Shown one piece after another: positions 56,585-64,000 of a DNA stretch of 64,000 nt. A model generated the notes under the pieces. That model was not told the origin of the DNA and made no database searches. It was given only the letters and a program-made list of their open reading frames with translations. The position numbers and the translations under genes are program-made. Positions within the stretch are counted from its first letter, which is position 1. Each line of letters begins with the position of its first letter. The stretch comes from Magnetococcales bacterium (GTDB lineage Bacteria > Pseudomonadota > Magnetococcia > Magnetococcales > Magnetaquicoccaceae): NCBI GenBank assembly GCA_015231915.1, contig JADGAR010000005.1, positions 35,716 to 99,715 of the forward strand, written 5' to 3'.

Positions 56585-58046
56585 AACGTTTCAGAGAGAT
56601 CAGCTCCTCGAGCATGCCGTCGGAGACGGAGACGATGCGCGAGTTGGCCTGAAAGCCGCGCTGGGTGGTGATCATGCGGACGAATTCCGCCGACATGTCC
56701 ACGTTGGACTGCTCCAGAGAGTTGGAGACGATGCCCCCCAGACGACCGCTCTGGGGCACGCCCACCCGGGGCAGGCCGGAGGCGACGGTTTCCTTGTAGA
56801 GATTGGAGCCGACCTGCTCGAGAGCGCCCTCGTCGTTGAAGTCCACCAGCGCGATCTGGAAGAGCTTCTTGACCTGGCCATTGGTGTAGCTGCCGGCGAT
56901 CTCGCCGTCCGCGTTCACGGAGAGCTTGTCCAGAAATCCGGAGGCGTACCCGTTCTGGGAGAGTTGCAGGGTGGCGAAACCGCTGGCCATCTGGATGGAC
57001 CCGGCGGCGCCGGTGTTGTTGGCGCTCTCGGCGGTCGCGGTCCCGGTGCCATAGGTCAGTTCCAGGGTCTTTTTGGAAAAGTCGTTGGTGGAGTCGGCCA
57101 GGGTGTTGATGGCATCGCCGAAGTCGAAGAGGATCTCCTGGGGTTCGGCCCCCGCGAAACTGAATTTCAGCGGCGTCGAGCCTTCGCTGTACAGCTTGCC
57201 CATGGTGTTGAATTTCAGGATGCCGGCGGTGTAACCGGCGCCTGTGGGGGCTGCCTTGACGTTGGCCGCAGTCTGGTCGATGGCCTTCAACGTGCCGTCG
57301 CCCGCCTCGTCGGTCACCGCGTGCCACGCCCAGGTATTGTCGTCCCCGGCCACGGCGGTGGTCAGCTTGCGGAACTGGATTTCCACGTTGTGACCCTTGC
57401 CCTTGGAGTCGATGACCCTTAGCGAGGTGGAAAAGTCGTAGGTGGACGGGTCCGTGGGGCTGTAGGTGACGGTCGCCGCCTTGGCCACGGTATTGGAGTC
57501 CAGGTTGACCCCCACCACGGCCTTGCTGGTGGGCATGGGATCGGTATTGGTGAATTTGGACATATTGATCGCCTTGGTCCCACCGGAAACCTGCAGGCCG
57601 TCGATGTCCAGCTCCCACCCTTGCAGCACCTGACCGCTCGGATTGATCAGATCCCCCTTGAGGTCCCGCTTGAACGACCCGGCGCGGGTATAAAAGGTAT
57701 CCATGGGACGCCCGGAGACATCCAGCTTGGAGGTGAGGGCCGGATCCTTCACCATGAAAAACCCCTTGCCGTCGATGGAGACATCGGTGACGTTGGACGT
57801 GGAGATGAAACCTCCCTGGGCCATGTTCTGCTGGACCGCCGCCAGCCCGACGCCGGTACCGACCTGATTCTCCTTCCCGGATCGACTCGAACCCACGCTC
57901 TGAATCAGGACATCCTCGAACGAGGAGGTGCTCCCCTTGAACGCCGTGGTATTGGCGTTGGCCAGGTTGTTACCGATCACGGTCATGGCCTCGCCAAAAT
58001 TGATCAAGGCGCTGGAACCCGCAAACATCGCTTGCATAATGGACAT
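56583..58046 (-). CDS. flgE: Flagellar hook protein FlgE
   Basis: Forms the flexible hook. The start at 58046 (MSIMQAMFAGSSALINFGEA) follows GGAGAG, giving 487 aa. The N-terminal rod/hook motif MTVIGNNLANANTTAFKGST and the C-terminal SLEQSNVDMSAEFVRMITTQ and RGFQANSRIVS are diagnostic. The middle (~150-400) is the surface-exposed variable region. The gene lies 39 bp after flgD. Confidence 0.96.
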   Translation of the reverse strand: MSIMQAMFAGSSALINFGEAMTVIGNNLANANTTAFKGSTSSFEDVLIQSVGSSRSGKENQVGTGVGLAAVQQNMAQGGFISTSNVTDVSIDGKGFFMVKDPALTSKLDVSGRPMDTFYTRAGSFKRDLKGDLINPSGQVLQGWELDIDGLQVSGGTKAINMSKFTNTDPMPTSKAVVGVNLDSNTVAKAATVTYSPTDPSTYDFSTSLRVIDSKGKGHNVEIQFRKLTTAVAGDDNTWAWHAVTDEAGDGTLKAIDQTAANVKAAPTGAGYTAGILKFNTMGKLYSEGSTPLKFSFAGAEPQEILFDFGDAINTLADSTNDFSKKTLELTYGTGTATAESANNTGAAGSIQMASGFATLQLSQNGYASGFLDKLSVNADGEIAGSYTNGQVKKLFQIALVDFNDEGALEQVGSNLYKETVASGLPRVGVPQSGRLGGIVSNSLEQSNVDMSAEFVRMITTQRGFQANSRIVSVSDGMLEELISLKR

Positions 58047-58085
58047 AATGCTCTCCGTCGGCAAAAAACTGCAACAAAACTTAAG

Positions 58086-58754
58086 TTAATTCACCGTTGC
58101 CTGTTCCACCTGGCGCACATCCGCCAGATTGACACGCCGGCCATTCACATCGATGGTCACCCCGTCGGTGCCATTGATCACCGCCCTCACCACCCCGGCC
58201 TCCAGGGTGGGTACTGCGACCTGATTGCCCTCCGCATCCGTCGTGGTGACGGAAAAGGTGTAATTGCCATTCGCAAGATCGGAGGCGTTGATGTTCAGGG
58301 TCTGTTCCCCCTTGGCGAACAACTGGCCGGTGAGCGAGTGGACCTGTCGTCCGCTCTCGTCGAAGATATTGATCGTCGCCCCGCCCGCCGCCGGCATATC
58401 GAAGCGGACGCTCCCCTTGCCATTCTCCATGACCATGTTGTTGCCCGCCACCACCGCCACCTTGCCAATATAGGAGACGGCATTGTTCATCTGGCCGACG
58501 TTCTGGGTGGACAGCAGTTTCTGCAACAGTTCATTGCTCTTCTGCTGCTCGCCGAGGCTGCTGAACTGGGCCATCTGGGCCGTGAAGTCGCTGTTCTTTT
58601 CCGGCTCCAATGGGTCCTGATACTGCAACTGCGCGGTCAACAGCTTCAGGAAATCCATGCGCAACTTTTCCGCATCCTGAGTCGTATTGACGAATTTTCC
58701 CGCATTGGCATCCGCCTGAGGGATCGCGCCAAAAATTCCAGATGTAGTCCCCAT
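58086..58754 (-). CDS. flgD: Flagellar hook capping protein FlgD
   Basis: Scaffold needed to assemble the hook. The start at 58754 (MGTTSGIFGAIPQADANAGK) has AAGGGAG upstream, giving 222 aa. N-terminal signature: MDFLKLLTAQLQYQDPLEP, then SDFTAQMAQFSSLGEQ. A C-terminal Ig-like/FlgD domain (~110-200) has VRFDMPAAGGATINIFDESG and DLANGNYTFSV. A sigma-54-like site lies 63 bases upstream. Confidence 0.95.
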   Translation of the reverse strand: MGTTSGIFGAIPQADANAGKFVNTTQDAEKLRMDFLKLLTAQLQYQDPLEPEKNSDFTAQMAQFSSLGEQQKSNELLQKLLSTQNVGQMNNAVSYIGKVAVVAGNNMVMENGKGSVRFDMPAAGGATINIFDESGRQVHSLTGQLFAKGEQTLNINASDLANGNYTFSVTTTDAEGNQVAVPTLEAGVVRAVINGTDGVTIDVNGRRVNLADVRQVEQATVN

Positions 58755-58816
58755 CCCAGTCACTCCCTTGCTAGTCGTAAATCCTGCCGCAACCACCCAG
58801 CCGGCCATCAAAGGCT

Positions 58817-58832
58817 ATCAAGTTTCGCGCCA
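58817..58832 (-). promoter_or_regulatory. Possible sigma-54 promoter for flgD-flgE
   Basis: Minus strand TGGCGCGAAACTTGAT has a near-consensus -24 element and TTGA instead of TTGC at -12, with correct spacing. It lies 63 bases before the flgD ATG, like the site before fliK, which also has TTGAT. Confidence 0.4.
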
Positions 58833-58959
58833 ACCGCGCACAGGATTTACAACCTACTGATAAATCTATTTTTTCTCAAACAAACATCCCGCAATCCCTG
58901 CCCATGGCGCCAAAGCCCGACACCCCGTGCCGCCACCAGGGCAACAATTGCCGCCCGGA

Positions 58960-60225
58960 TCAAACGATGAGGCTCAAACCGCCACCCTCCACGTTTCTGG
59001 TGCGGGGCACGGGCTGCCCGGCGGGAGTCGGCTCCACCTCCGTCAGAGGCGTCCAGGCCGACTCCCCGCCGCCGCGCCAGGGGGAGAACTCCCGGCGGTC
59101 GCCGGCATGACCGCCCTGAAAGCCCCACTCCGGCGCGGTCTGCCCACCGCGTCCATCCTCCACATGCACCGTCACCTCGCCCAGGCCCAGCGCCTGGCGA
59201 GCCAGGGACTCGCGCAGTTGGGGCAACTGACCGCGCAACAGATCGCGGGCCGCCTCCGAATCGGTGGTGATCATCAGGTGAACCTGATTCCGATCATCGA
59301 CCACCAGCCGCATGTCCAGGCTGCCCAACTCCCTGGGGTTGAGGGTGATGCGCACCTGCTCCGAGGCGCCGGGACGGGAGATGACCCGCAACCGACCGGT
59401 CTCGTCGGCGAGGTCCTCGGCGAACCGGGGCGCGTTGGCCTGCAAGGAGGCGCGCGGGGCCACTTCCGGCTTCTCCTCTGCAGCGCGGGAGACCGGATTG
59501 CCGGCCAGACGCAGCAGCGCAGCGAAATCGTTCTTCTCCTCGCCACCCTGCGCCTGGAGTGAATGCATGGCATCGCCCCCGGCCAGTGCGGCCATCACCC
59601 GGATCCCCGACATCTCGAAGGTCGCCATGGCCGACTGGGGGGACGGGATCCCGTTCTGTCCCACCGGCATGCCGGGGAGAACCGGGCGGTTTTCTCCTCC
59701 CGGTCCGGTCGCCCCGTTCAGCGGGGGAGGCGGGAGTTGCCCGCCGACCGGACTCGTCGCCAGCCCCGGGGCAGGCTGGGGCATGCCGGCGACCTGGGGG
59801 AGCGGATGGGCGACCACGGGGAGCGCCAGGATCTCCCGGCCATCCTGCCCTTTCCGACGATCCCTGCCCTTGTCGGCCTTGGCCGCCTCTTTTTGGATCC
59901 GTGCGTCGGCAGAGTCGTCGCCGGCCTCTTGCAACTCCTGCGCCTGTTCGGATTGCTCTTGACGATCCTCACGGTCGGTGCGCAACTCGCGGAGTTCCCG
60001 TTGCTGCCGCTGATGGACCTCCAGCGACTCCTGATTGCGATCCACGCGCGCCGGCGGCTCCTGGTCCGTTTCCGGCCTGGCATCGGGCTTGCGGGCCTCG
60101 GCCTTGCGCAGGGCCTCCTGGAAACGGTCGGCCTCCTCCCGGACGGCCTGAGCAGAGGTCGGTTTTTCCATGGCGGGGGCGGAGCGAGGTTCCAACTGGA
60201 ACAGGGACATTTTGGCTGGTGTCAT
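58960..60225 (-). CDS. fliK: Flagellar hook-length control protein FliK
   Basis: Secreted ruler that switches export specificity when the hook is complete. 421 aa: a long Gln/Glu/Arg-rich and Pro-rich N-terminal part (~20-230), then the conserved C-terminal domain with VRITLNPRELGSLDMRLVVD, VHLMITTDSEAARDLLRGQL and LRESLARQALGLGEVTVHVE. It is the first gene of the fliK-flgD-flgE cluster. Confidence 0.92.
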   Translation of the reverse strand: MTPAKMSLFQLEPRSAPAMEKPTSAQAVREEADRFQEALRKAEARKPDARPETDQEPPARVDRNQESLEVHQRQQRELRELRTDREDRQEQSEQAQELQEAGDDSADARIQKEAAKADKGRDRRKGQDGREILALPVVAHPLPQVAGMPQPAPGLATSPVGGQLPPPPLNGATGPGGENRPVLPGMPVGQNGIPSPQSAMATFEMSGIRVMAALAGGDAMHSLQAQGGEEKNDFAALLRLAGNPVSRAAEEKPEVAPRASLQANAPRFAEDLADETGRLRVISRPGASEQVRITLNPRELGSLDMRLVVDDRNQVHLMITTDSEAARDLLRGQLPQLRESLARQALGLGEVTVHVEDGRGGQTAPEWGFQGGHAGDRREFSPWRGGGESAWTPLTEVEPTPAGQPVPRTRNVEGGGLSLIV

Positions 60226-60286
60226 TGCATACTCCCGTAGAGGCTCGGCAAGGATACGGTCGGAACGCCTTCAAGAGCACTCCATT

Positions 60287-60302
60287 ATCAACCGGCGTGC
60301 CA
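60287..60302 (-). promoter_or_regulatory. Sigma-54 promoter for fliK
   Basis: Minus strand TGGCACGCCGGTTGAT: a perfect -24 element (TGGCACG) and TTGA at -12 with exact spacing; only the -12 C is changed. It lies 62 bases before the fliK ATG. Sigma-54 control of hook-stage genes is common in polar flagellates. The remaining gap to 60490 holds nothing else I can support. Confidence 0.55.
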
Positions 60303-60490
60303 TAATATCAACATGATGAAATAAAAGGATTTTACTGCGACAAAGCCTGCGACCTGCCCGGCAACTTCCTCCCATCGACAGGCAGTTTCTGCCCGCCCGC
60401 CGGGCGGCGATTTTGCCGGTGCTTGCCCACACGGCAAAAATGGGGATAAGCTGTCACGCAATTCACCACGCCAACCGGGACGGAACCGCC

Positions 60491-60736
60491 ATGATGCAAA
60501 TCGATACCGCCGAATTTCAGGCCCACCTGCCCGACTATTTAAGGCGCGTGGAAGAGGGAGAGGTGATCCGACTCACGTCGCGTGGCCAGGTTTTCGCGCG
60601 CCTGGCCCCGGAACCGAATGAAACGGACGCGGCCCGCAAACGCTTGGCCATGCTGCGTGGTTCCGTCATCGTCGGCGATATCCTGGCCCCACTGGACGAA
60701 GAGCATGAATGGACCGGGGATGAGGATCATCTGTGA
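60491..60736 (+). CDS. Phd/YefM-family antitoxin
   Basis: An 81-aa protein starting at 60491 (MMQIDTAEFQAHLPDYLRRV). The N-terminal DNA-binding fold is followed by EEGEVIRLTSRGQVFARLAP and a flexible toxin-binding tail (VIVGDILAPLDEEHEWTGDE). Overlaps the PIN toxin gene by 17 bases. Typical small plasmid or chromosomal addiction antitoxin. Confidence 0.85.
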   Translation: MMQIDTAEFQAHLPDYLRRVEEGEVIRLTSRGQVFARLAPEPNETDAARKRLAMLRGSVIVGDILAPLDEEHEWTGDEDHL

Positions 60737-61115
60737 TACGCATGCCATGCTGTTCTGGGCTGACGCGCCGCACAGACTCGGCGCCTCCGCCAGCTTGGCC
60801 ATTGAACAGGGATTACAGACAAACTGCCTGTCCTGTTCGGACATCAGCCTATGGGAAATCGCCATGTTGTTCTCCAAAGGACGATTACGGCAAGATATTG
60901 ATGCCCGCATCTTCCTGGCCGATCTCATTGCAGCCATGAATCTGGAGATTCTCCCGATCACACCAGCCATTGCCGTTTTGGCGCAATCCGCGATTTTCGT
61001 CCACAAGGATCCTGCGGATCGCCTGATCGCCGCGACAGCGATCCATTACAGGGCACCATTGATCACCAAGGATGATCATTTACACCATATTCAGGCATTA
61101 CAAACCATTTGGTAA
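60720..61115 (+). CDS. vapC: VapC-type PIN-domain toxin
   Basis: A ribonuclease toxin of 131 aa starting at 60720 (MRIICDTHAMLFWADAPHRL), inside the end of the antitoxin gene. PIN-fold acidic residues are seen in ICDTHAML, the central DISLWEIAML and HKDPADRLIAATAIHYRAPL. A magnesium-dependent tRNA or rRNA target is expected from the family. Its end overlaps the convergent nitronate monooxygenase gene by 25 bp. Confidence 0.88.
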   Translation: MRIICDTHAMLFWADAPHRLGASASLAIEQGLQTNCLSCSDISLWEIAMLFSKGRLRQDIDARIFLADLIAAMNLEILPITPAIAVLAQSAIFVHKDPADRLIAATAIHYRAPLITKDDHLHHIQALQTIW

Positions 61116-62110
61116 CCCGAACCCACCCCGGCCACCAATTCCGCAATGATCTCGGCGGCGGGTTGAATGGAACGCACCAGCCCCACGCTCTGACCGGCCA
61201 TCACCGAACCGTGCTCCACGTCGCCGTCGATGGCGGCGCGGCGCAACGCGCCGGCCCAGAACCGTTCCAGATCCAGTTGGGCATCCGCGCGGGCCTTGCG
61301 ACCCTCCCGCACTTCCTGGAGCAACGCCATCTGCAACTGGTTGAACCGCTCGGTCCCCTTGTTGACCAGGGCGCGCACCGGGATCACCGGCAGGGCCGGA
61401 TCGAACTGCACCGTCACCTGGGCATCCCTGGATTGTGCCCTGATGAAACACTGCTTGAAATTGTCGTGGGCGATGCACTCCGCAGCGCAGACGAAGCGGG
61501 TCCCCACCTGCACCCCAGCCGCCCCCAGCCCCGCCATGGCGGCGGTCATCTCCGCGTTGGCGATCCCCCCGGCCACGAAGACCGGCACCTCCCCCCGGAC
61601 ATGGGGCAGGATCTCCTGGGCCAGCACCGTGGTCGAAACCGGTCCCACGTGCCCTCCCGCCTCGTGCCCCTCGATGATCAGGGCCTCCGCCCCGCGCTGG
61701 ATCAGACGGCGCGCCAGGGCGAGGGAGGGCGCGAACAGGATCACCCGGATCCCGGCGCTCCTCAGGGCATCGATGGTATCGTTGCGGGGAATGCCGCCCG
61801 CCAGGACGCAATGGGTCATCCTTTCCGCGATGACCATCTCCACATAGGCGGGCAGGTCCGGATTCATGGTGATCAGGTTGATGCCGAAGGGCTGACTGGT
61901 CAAAGCGCGGGTGGCGCGGACCTCCTCCCGCGCCAATTCCACCGGCATGCTCCCGGTGGCCAGGACGCCAAACCCCCCGGCATTGGAAATGGCGGCCACC
62001 AGATGCCGCTCGGACAGCCACGACATGGCCCCCCCGAGCACGGGATGCCGGGTCCCCAGAAAGGCTGCGCCCCGCGCCCAGGAGTCCGGTGGTACGGTGT
62101 GCGATGTCAT
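61091..62110 (-). CDS. Nitronate monooxygenase-family FMN protein
   Basis: A 339-aa TIM-barrel flavoprotein of the 2-nitropropane dioxygenase/FabK-like family. Motifs are HPVLGGAMSWLSERHLVAAI, AISNAGGFGVLATGSM, ALIIEGHEAGGHVGP (with the conserved His-containing motif) and VAGGIANAEMTAAMAGLGAA plus GVQVGTRFVCAAEC, the FMN-binding end. It could detoxify alkyl nitronates; distinguishing it from FabK or other paralogues is not possible here. GGAG precedes the ATG. It follows a strong terminator. Confidence 0.85.
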   Translation of the reverse strand: MTSHTVPPDSWARGAAFLGTRHPVLGGAMSWLSERHLVAAISNAGGFGVLATGSMPVELAREEVRATRALTSQPFGINLITMNPDLPAYVEMVIAERMTHCVLAGGIPRNDTIDALRSAGIRVILFAPSLALARRLIQRGAEALIIEGHEAGGHVGPVSTTVLAQEILPHVRGEVPVFVAGGIANAEMTAAMAGLGAAGVQVGTRFVCAAECIAHDNFKQCFIRAQSRDAQVTVQFDPALPVIPVRALVNKGTERFNQLQMALLQEVREGRKARADAQLDLERFWAGALRRAAIDGDVEHGSVMAGQSVGLVRSIQPAAEIIAELVAGVGSGYQMVCNA

Positions 62111-62136
62111 GCGACTTTCTCCATTGCTGCTTCATT

Positions 62137-62165
62137 GAAAAAAAAACCGGGCAACACGCCCGGTT
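62137..62165 (-). terminator. Rho-independent terminator
   Basis: On the minus strand AACCGGGC and GCCCGGTT form an eight-bp stem with a five-base loop, followed by a run of at least eight Ts. It lies just after the hypothetical gene at 62192-62596 and separates it from the nitronate monooxygenase gene. Confidence 0.85.
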
Positions 62166-62191
62166 TTCCCTCTGCACGAAAATGCCGCTGA

Positions 62192-62596
62192 TCAAGCCGC
62201 CTCAGCGATATCTCCGCCAAGTTCCTCGTCCTCGTCCTCATCCACCGGCAGGATCGGCTGGGCTTTGTTCTGGCCCGCGTTGCGCCGCGAGGAGGGACCG
62301 ATACAGACTTTCAGCCGATCTTCCAGCCGGTTCAACGCCCACTTGGGATCGATGTTCACCAGGGAACAGATCCAGTTGAAGGAACCCGGCTCCATGGAGG
62401 AGGAGTGAAACCATTTCCGCAACGTGCGGTAATCGTAACGAAAGACCGGATCCTCCATCACTGCGGGATCCTGCCGGTACCGCTCCAAGGCCACCAGATC
62501 CCGTACCGCCCGGTCCATGACCGCCATCCAGAGATGGGTGTCGTTGTTGTCCACCGCCGGCTCGTGCAGGATCTCCGAAACGACTGATTTGTTCAT
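62192..62596 (-). CDS. Conserved-looking hypothetical protein
   Basis: A 134-aa cytoplasmic protein from the ATG at 62596 (MNKSVVSEILHEPAVDNNDT), with GGGAGAG upstream. Mostly helical; contains FRYDYRTLRKWFHSSSMEPG and FNWICSLVNIDPKWALNRLE, and ends in an acidic tail (DEDEDEELGGDIAEAA). I do not recognise a family. It is transcribed divergently from cheA and ends at a strong terminator, so it appears monocistronic. Confidence 0.7.
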   Translation of the reverse strand: MNKSVVSEILHEPAVDNNDTHLWMAVMDRAVRDLVALERYRQDPAVMEDPVFRYDYRTLRKWFHSSSMEPGSFNWICSLVNIDPKWALNRLEDRLKVCIGPSSRRNAGQNKAQPILPVDEDEDEELGGDIAEAA

Positions 62597-62854
62597 ATCG
62601 CAACTCTCCCTGTTAGACCTGAAAAGCAAGTGTTCTGTAGAATGGATTGCGCATGGGAGCGACCCACGCAACGCGCCACGGTCGGTGTGCGTCACAATAT
62701 GTAACAGGCCCGCCGGACAGAATGGCACTTCCAAAACGGATTCAGTCTAGCCGAACCATTCCGAAAATGATATAAAAATTTTCAGGCCGCTTCATTTTTA
62801 TTGCTCCCTGACGGAAAATTGCATTTCCGGCTAAGGAATTGACTGCGGCGCGCC

Positions 62855-62884
62855 TTGATTTTCGTGCACACTGTGAAGTAGAAT
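62855..62884 (+). promoter_or_regulatory. Putative sigma-70 promoter for cheA
   Basis: TTGATT and TAGAAT are separated by 18 bases, 78 bases before the cheA ATG. A direct repeat CCGTAACAACCGTAACA (~62915-62931) lies between promoter and gene and might be an operator. The divergent gap 62597-62961 contains no gene I can support. Confidence 0.45.
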
Positions 62885-62961
62885 GAATTGCAAAAGAAAG
62901 ATAGTCACAAACCGTAACAACCGTAACAGAAACGCCGCGCGGCACTAGGGGAAATTTCCAT

Positions 62962-64000
62962 ATGTCCGAGGAAGATGATGAACTGTTGGGCATGTTCGTG
63001 CAGGAAGCCACGGAACACCTGGAGACCATCGAACCCGACCTCCTGACCCTGGAGGAACAAGGGGACAACACCGACCCGGAAATCATCAACCGGCTTTTCC
63101 GTGGGGTCCACTCGATCAAAGGCTCTGCGGGCTTTTTCGGCCTCTCCAGCATCACCAAGCTGAGCCACACCATGGAAAACCTCCTGGGCAAGGTCCGGGA
63201 CAAGTCCATGTCGGTGACGCCCGCCGTCACCGACAGTCTGCTGTCGGGTCTGGACAAGCTGCAAACCATGATCCATGACGTGACGGGCAGCGACTCCGTG
63301 GACGCCAGCGAGCAGATCGCCACCATCCAGGCCATTCTGGAAGGGGCCGGCATGGCCTTGCCCCCGCCCAAGGAGCTCCCGAAACCCGCCGCGCCCGAAG
63401 AAAAACCTGTCGAAAAACCGGCGGAGGATACCGGGCCGAAAGGTGTCGTGCTGACCGCCGCCGCCCTGCCGCCGACCCCCAAGAGCGCCGCGCCGGCTGG
63501 CGGCCACACCTTCGACCTCGCCAATCATCCCGCAGCCGTGACCGACGCCATCACCCACGGTCGCCGCTTCTATGTGGTCACGAACACCCTGCCGGCAGGC
63601 AAGGAAGACAAGGTCACCCAATACAACACCGTCAAGGCGCTGATGGAATCGGTGGGCGCCATCGTCGCCACCCAGCCCTCCTTCGACTCCAACAAGGATC
63701 TGGAAGCGCTGAGCGACACCACCGTGTACACGCTCATCTCCACGGTCCTGGAGGAAGATCTGCTGTTGTCTTTGCTGCAGCTCGACGCCGCGTCGCTGGA
63801 GAAGCTGCCGACCCCCGCCATGCCCGCGCAACAGGCAGCGCTGCCCGCCGCAGCACCGGCTGCCAAAAGACCGCCTCCCCGCGCCGCCACGCCCGCGAGC
63901 GACGACGACGACGATGCCCAACCCCCGGAGGAGGCGGCGTATGTCCCGCGCCTGCGGAAACCCAAACAGGCCCCGCTGCCCAAAAAGAGCTCCTCCACCC
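62962..64000 (+). CDS. cheA: Chemotaxis histidine kinase CheA (partial)
   Basis: The N-terminal 346 residues of a CheA-type kinase; the gene runs off the window. The HPt (P1) domain at ~1-110 has the phospho-acceptor His50 in LFRGVHSIKGSAGFFGLSS. A Pro/Ala-rich linker follows (~130-180). A folded segment at ~182-290 (HTFDLANHPAAVTDAITHGR) may be P2-like, followed by another Pro/Ala linker with an acidic DDDDD patch. The kinase and CheW-like domains must lie beyond the edge. AGGGG precedes the ATG. Confidence 0.9.
   Translation, partial: MSEEDDELLGMFVQEATEHLETIEPDLLTLEEQGDNTDPEIINRLFRGVHSIKGSAGFFGLSSITKLSHTMENLLGKVRDKSMSVTPAVTDSLLSGLDKLQTMIHDVTGSDSVDASEQIATIQAILEGAGMALPPPKELPKPAAPEEKPVEKPAEDTGPKGVVLTAAALPPTPKSAAPAGGHTFDLANHPAAVTDAITHGRRFYVVTNTLPAGKEDKVTQYNTVKALMESVGAIVATQPSFDSNKDLEALSDTTVYTLISTVLEEDLLLSLLQLDAASLEKLPTPAMPAQQAALPAAAPAAKRPPPRAATPASDDDDDAQPPEEAAYVPRLRKPKQAPLPKKSSST

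Noticed and set aside
54435-57422. 995-aa plus-strand ORF across the flagellar genes
   Set aside because: Shadow of fliN, fliM, fliL and flgE.
60358-60430. GC-rich hairpin upstream of the phd-type antitoxin
   Set aside because: Stem only ~6 bp with a weak T-run, and no plus-strand gene upstream to terminate.

Overview
The window is GC-rich, gene-dense bacterial DNA from a flagellated, chemotactic Gram-negative organism, as shown by outer-membrane TolC and LapA/LapB-type proteins, fliL-M-N-O-P, flgD-E, fliK and cheA. The mix of a gamma/beta-like aroA-cmk-rpsA-ihfB-lapA-lapB order, an alpha-like rib cluster, DUF29 proteins and an Rpn-family nuclease suggests a deep-branching proteobacterium, possibly near the Magnetococcia. 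That placement is inference: the window holds no rRNA or magnetosome gene.

Layout. 1-5.2 kb (minus): partial secreted protein, hybrid sensor kinase and dynamin-like GTPase. 5.3-13.3 kb (plus): gltA, then ilvB-ilvH-ilvC, an inserted pair (65-aa protein plus papain-like peptidase), psd and pssA. 13.3-19.2 kb is an accessory region: Rpn-type nuclease, two inverted copies of an unrecognised element (one intact with 83-bp terminal inverted repeats), a RelA/SpoT-domain protein, a truncated group II intron, a HigBA-like toxin-antitoxin pair and an IS110 scrap. 19.3-24.1 kb (minus): an internally duplicated TPR/glycosyltransferase-like protein and a TolC-like lipoprotein. 24.4-29.5 kb (plus): FecR-like protein, CHASE2 adenylate cyclase and a divergent DnaK. 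29.5-36 kb is a second accessory region: an AAA ATPase/PD-(D/E)XK nuclease pair and, convergently, a PARIS-like AAA ATPase/TOPRIM pair flank a CMD-Rieske fusion with msrP-msrQ. 36-60 kb is one long minus-strand array reading fliK-flgD-flgE-fliL-M-N-O-P, pheA-tyrA, DUF29 pair, orphan antitoxin, aroA-cmk-rpsA-ihfB-lapA-lapB, rpiB-glyA, two inserted genes, ribD-ribE-ribBA-ribH-nusB-thiL. 60.4-64 kb: phd-vapC, nitronate monooxygenase, a hypothetical gene and the start of cheA.

The core genes supply branched-chain and aromatic amino acids, riboflavin, one-carbon units and phosphatidylethanolamine, plus translation (rpsA, nusB) and the flagellar motor. Many core genes overlap by ATGA or similar junctions, suggesting translational coupling. 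Sigma-54-like elements precede fliK, flgD, the FecR-like gene and the dnaK paralogue. The best candidates for undescribed biology are the ATPase-nuclease pair at 29.6-31.6 kb, the PARIS-like pair at 34-35.9 kb, the RelA-like gene lying between inverted repeats, and the peptidase pair inside the ilvC-psd cluster.
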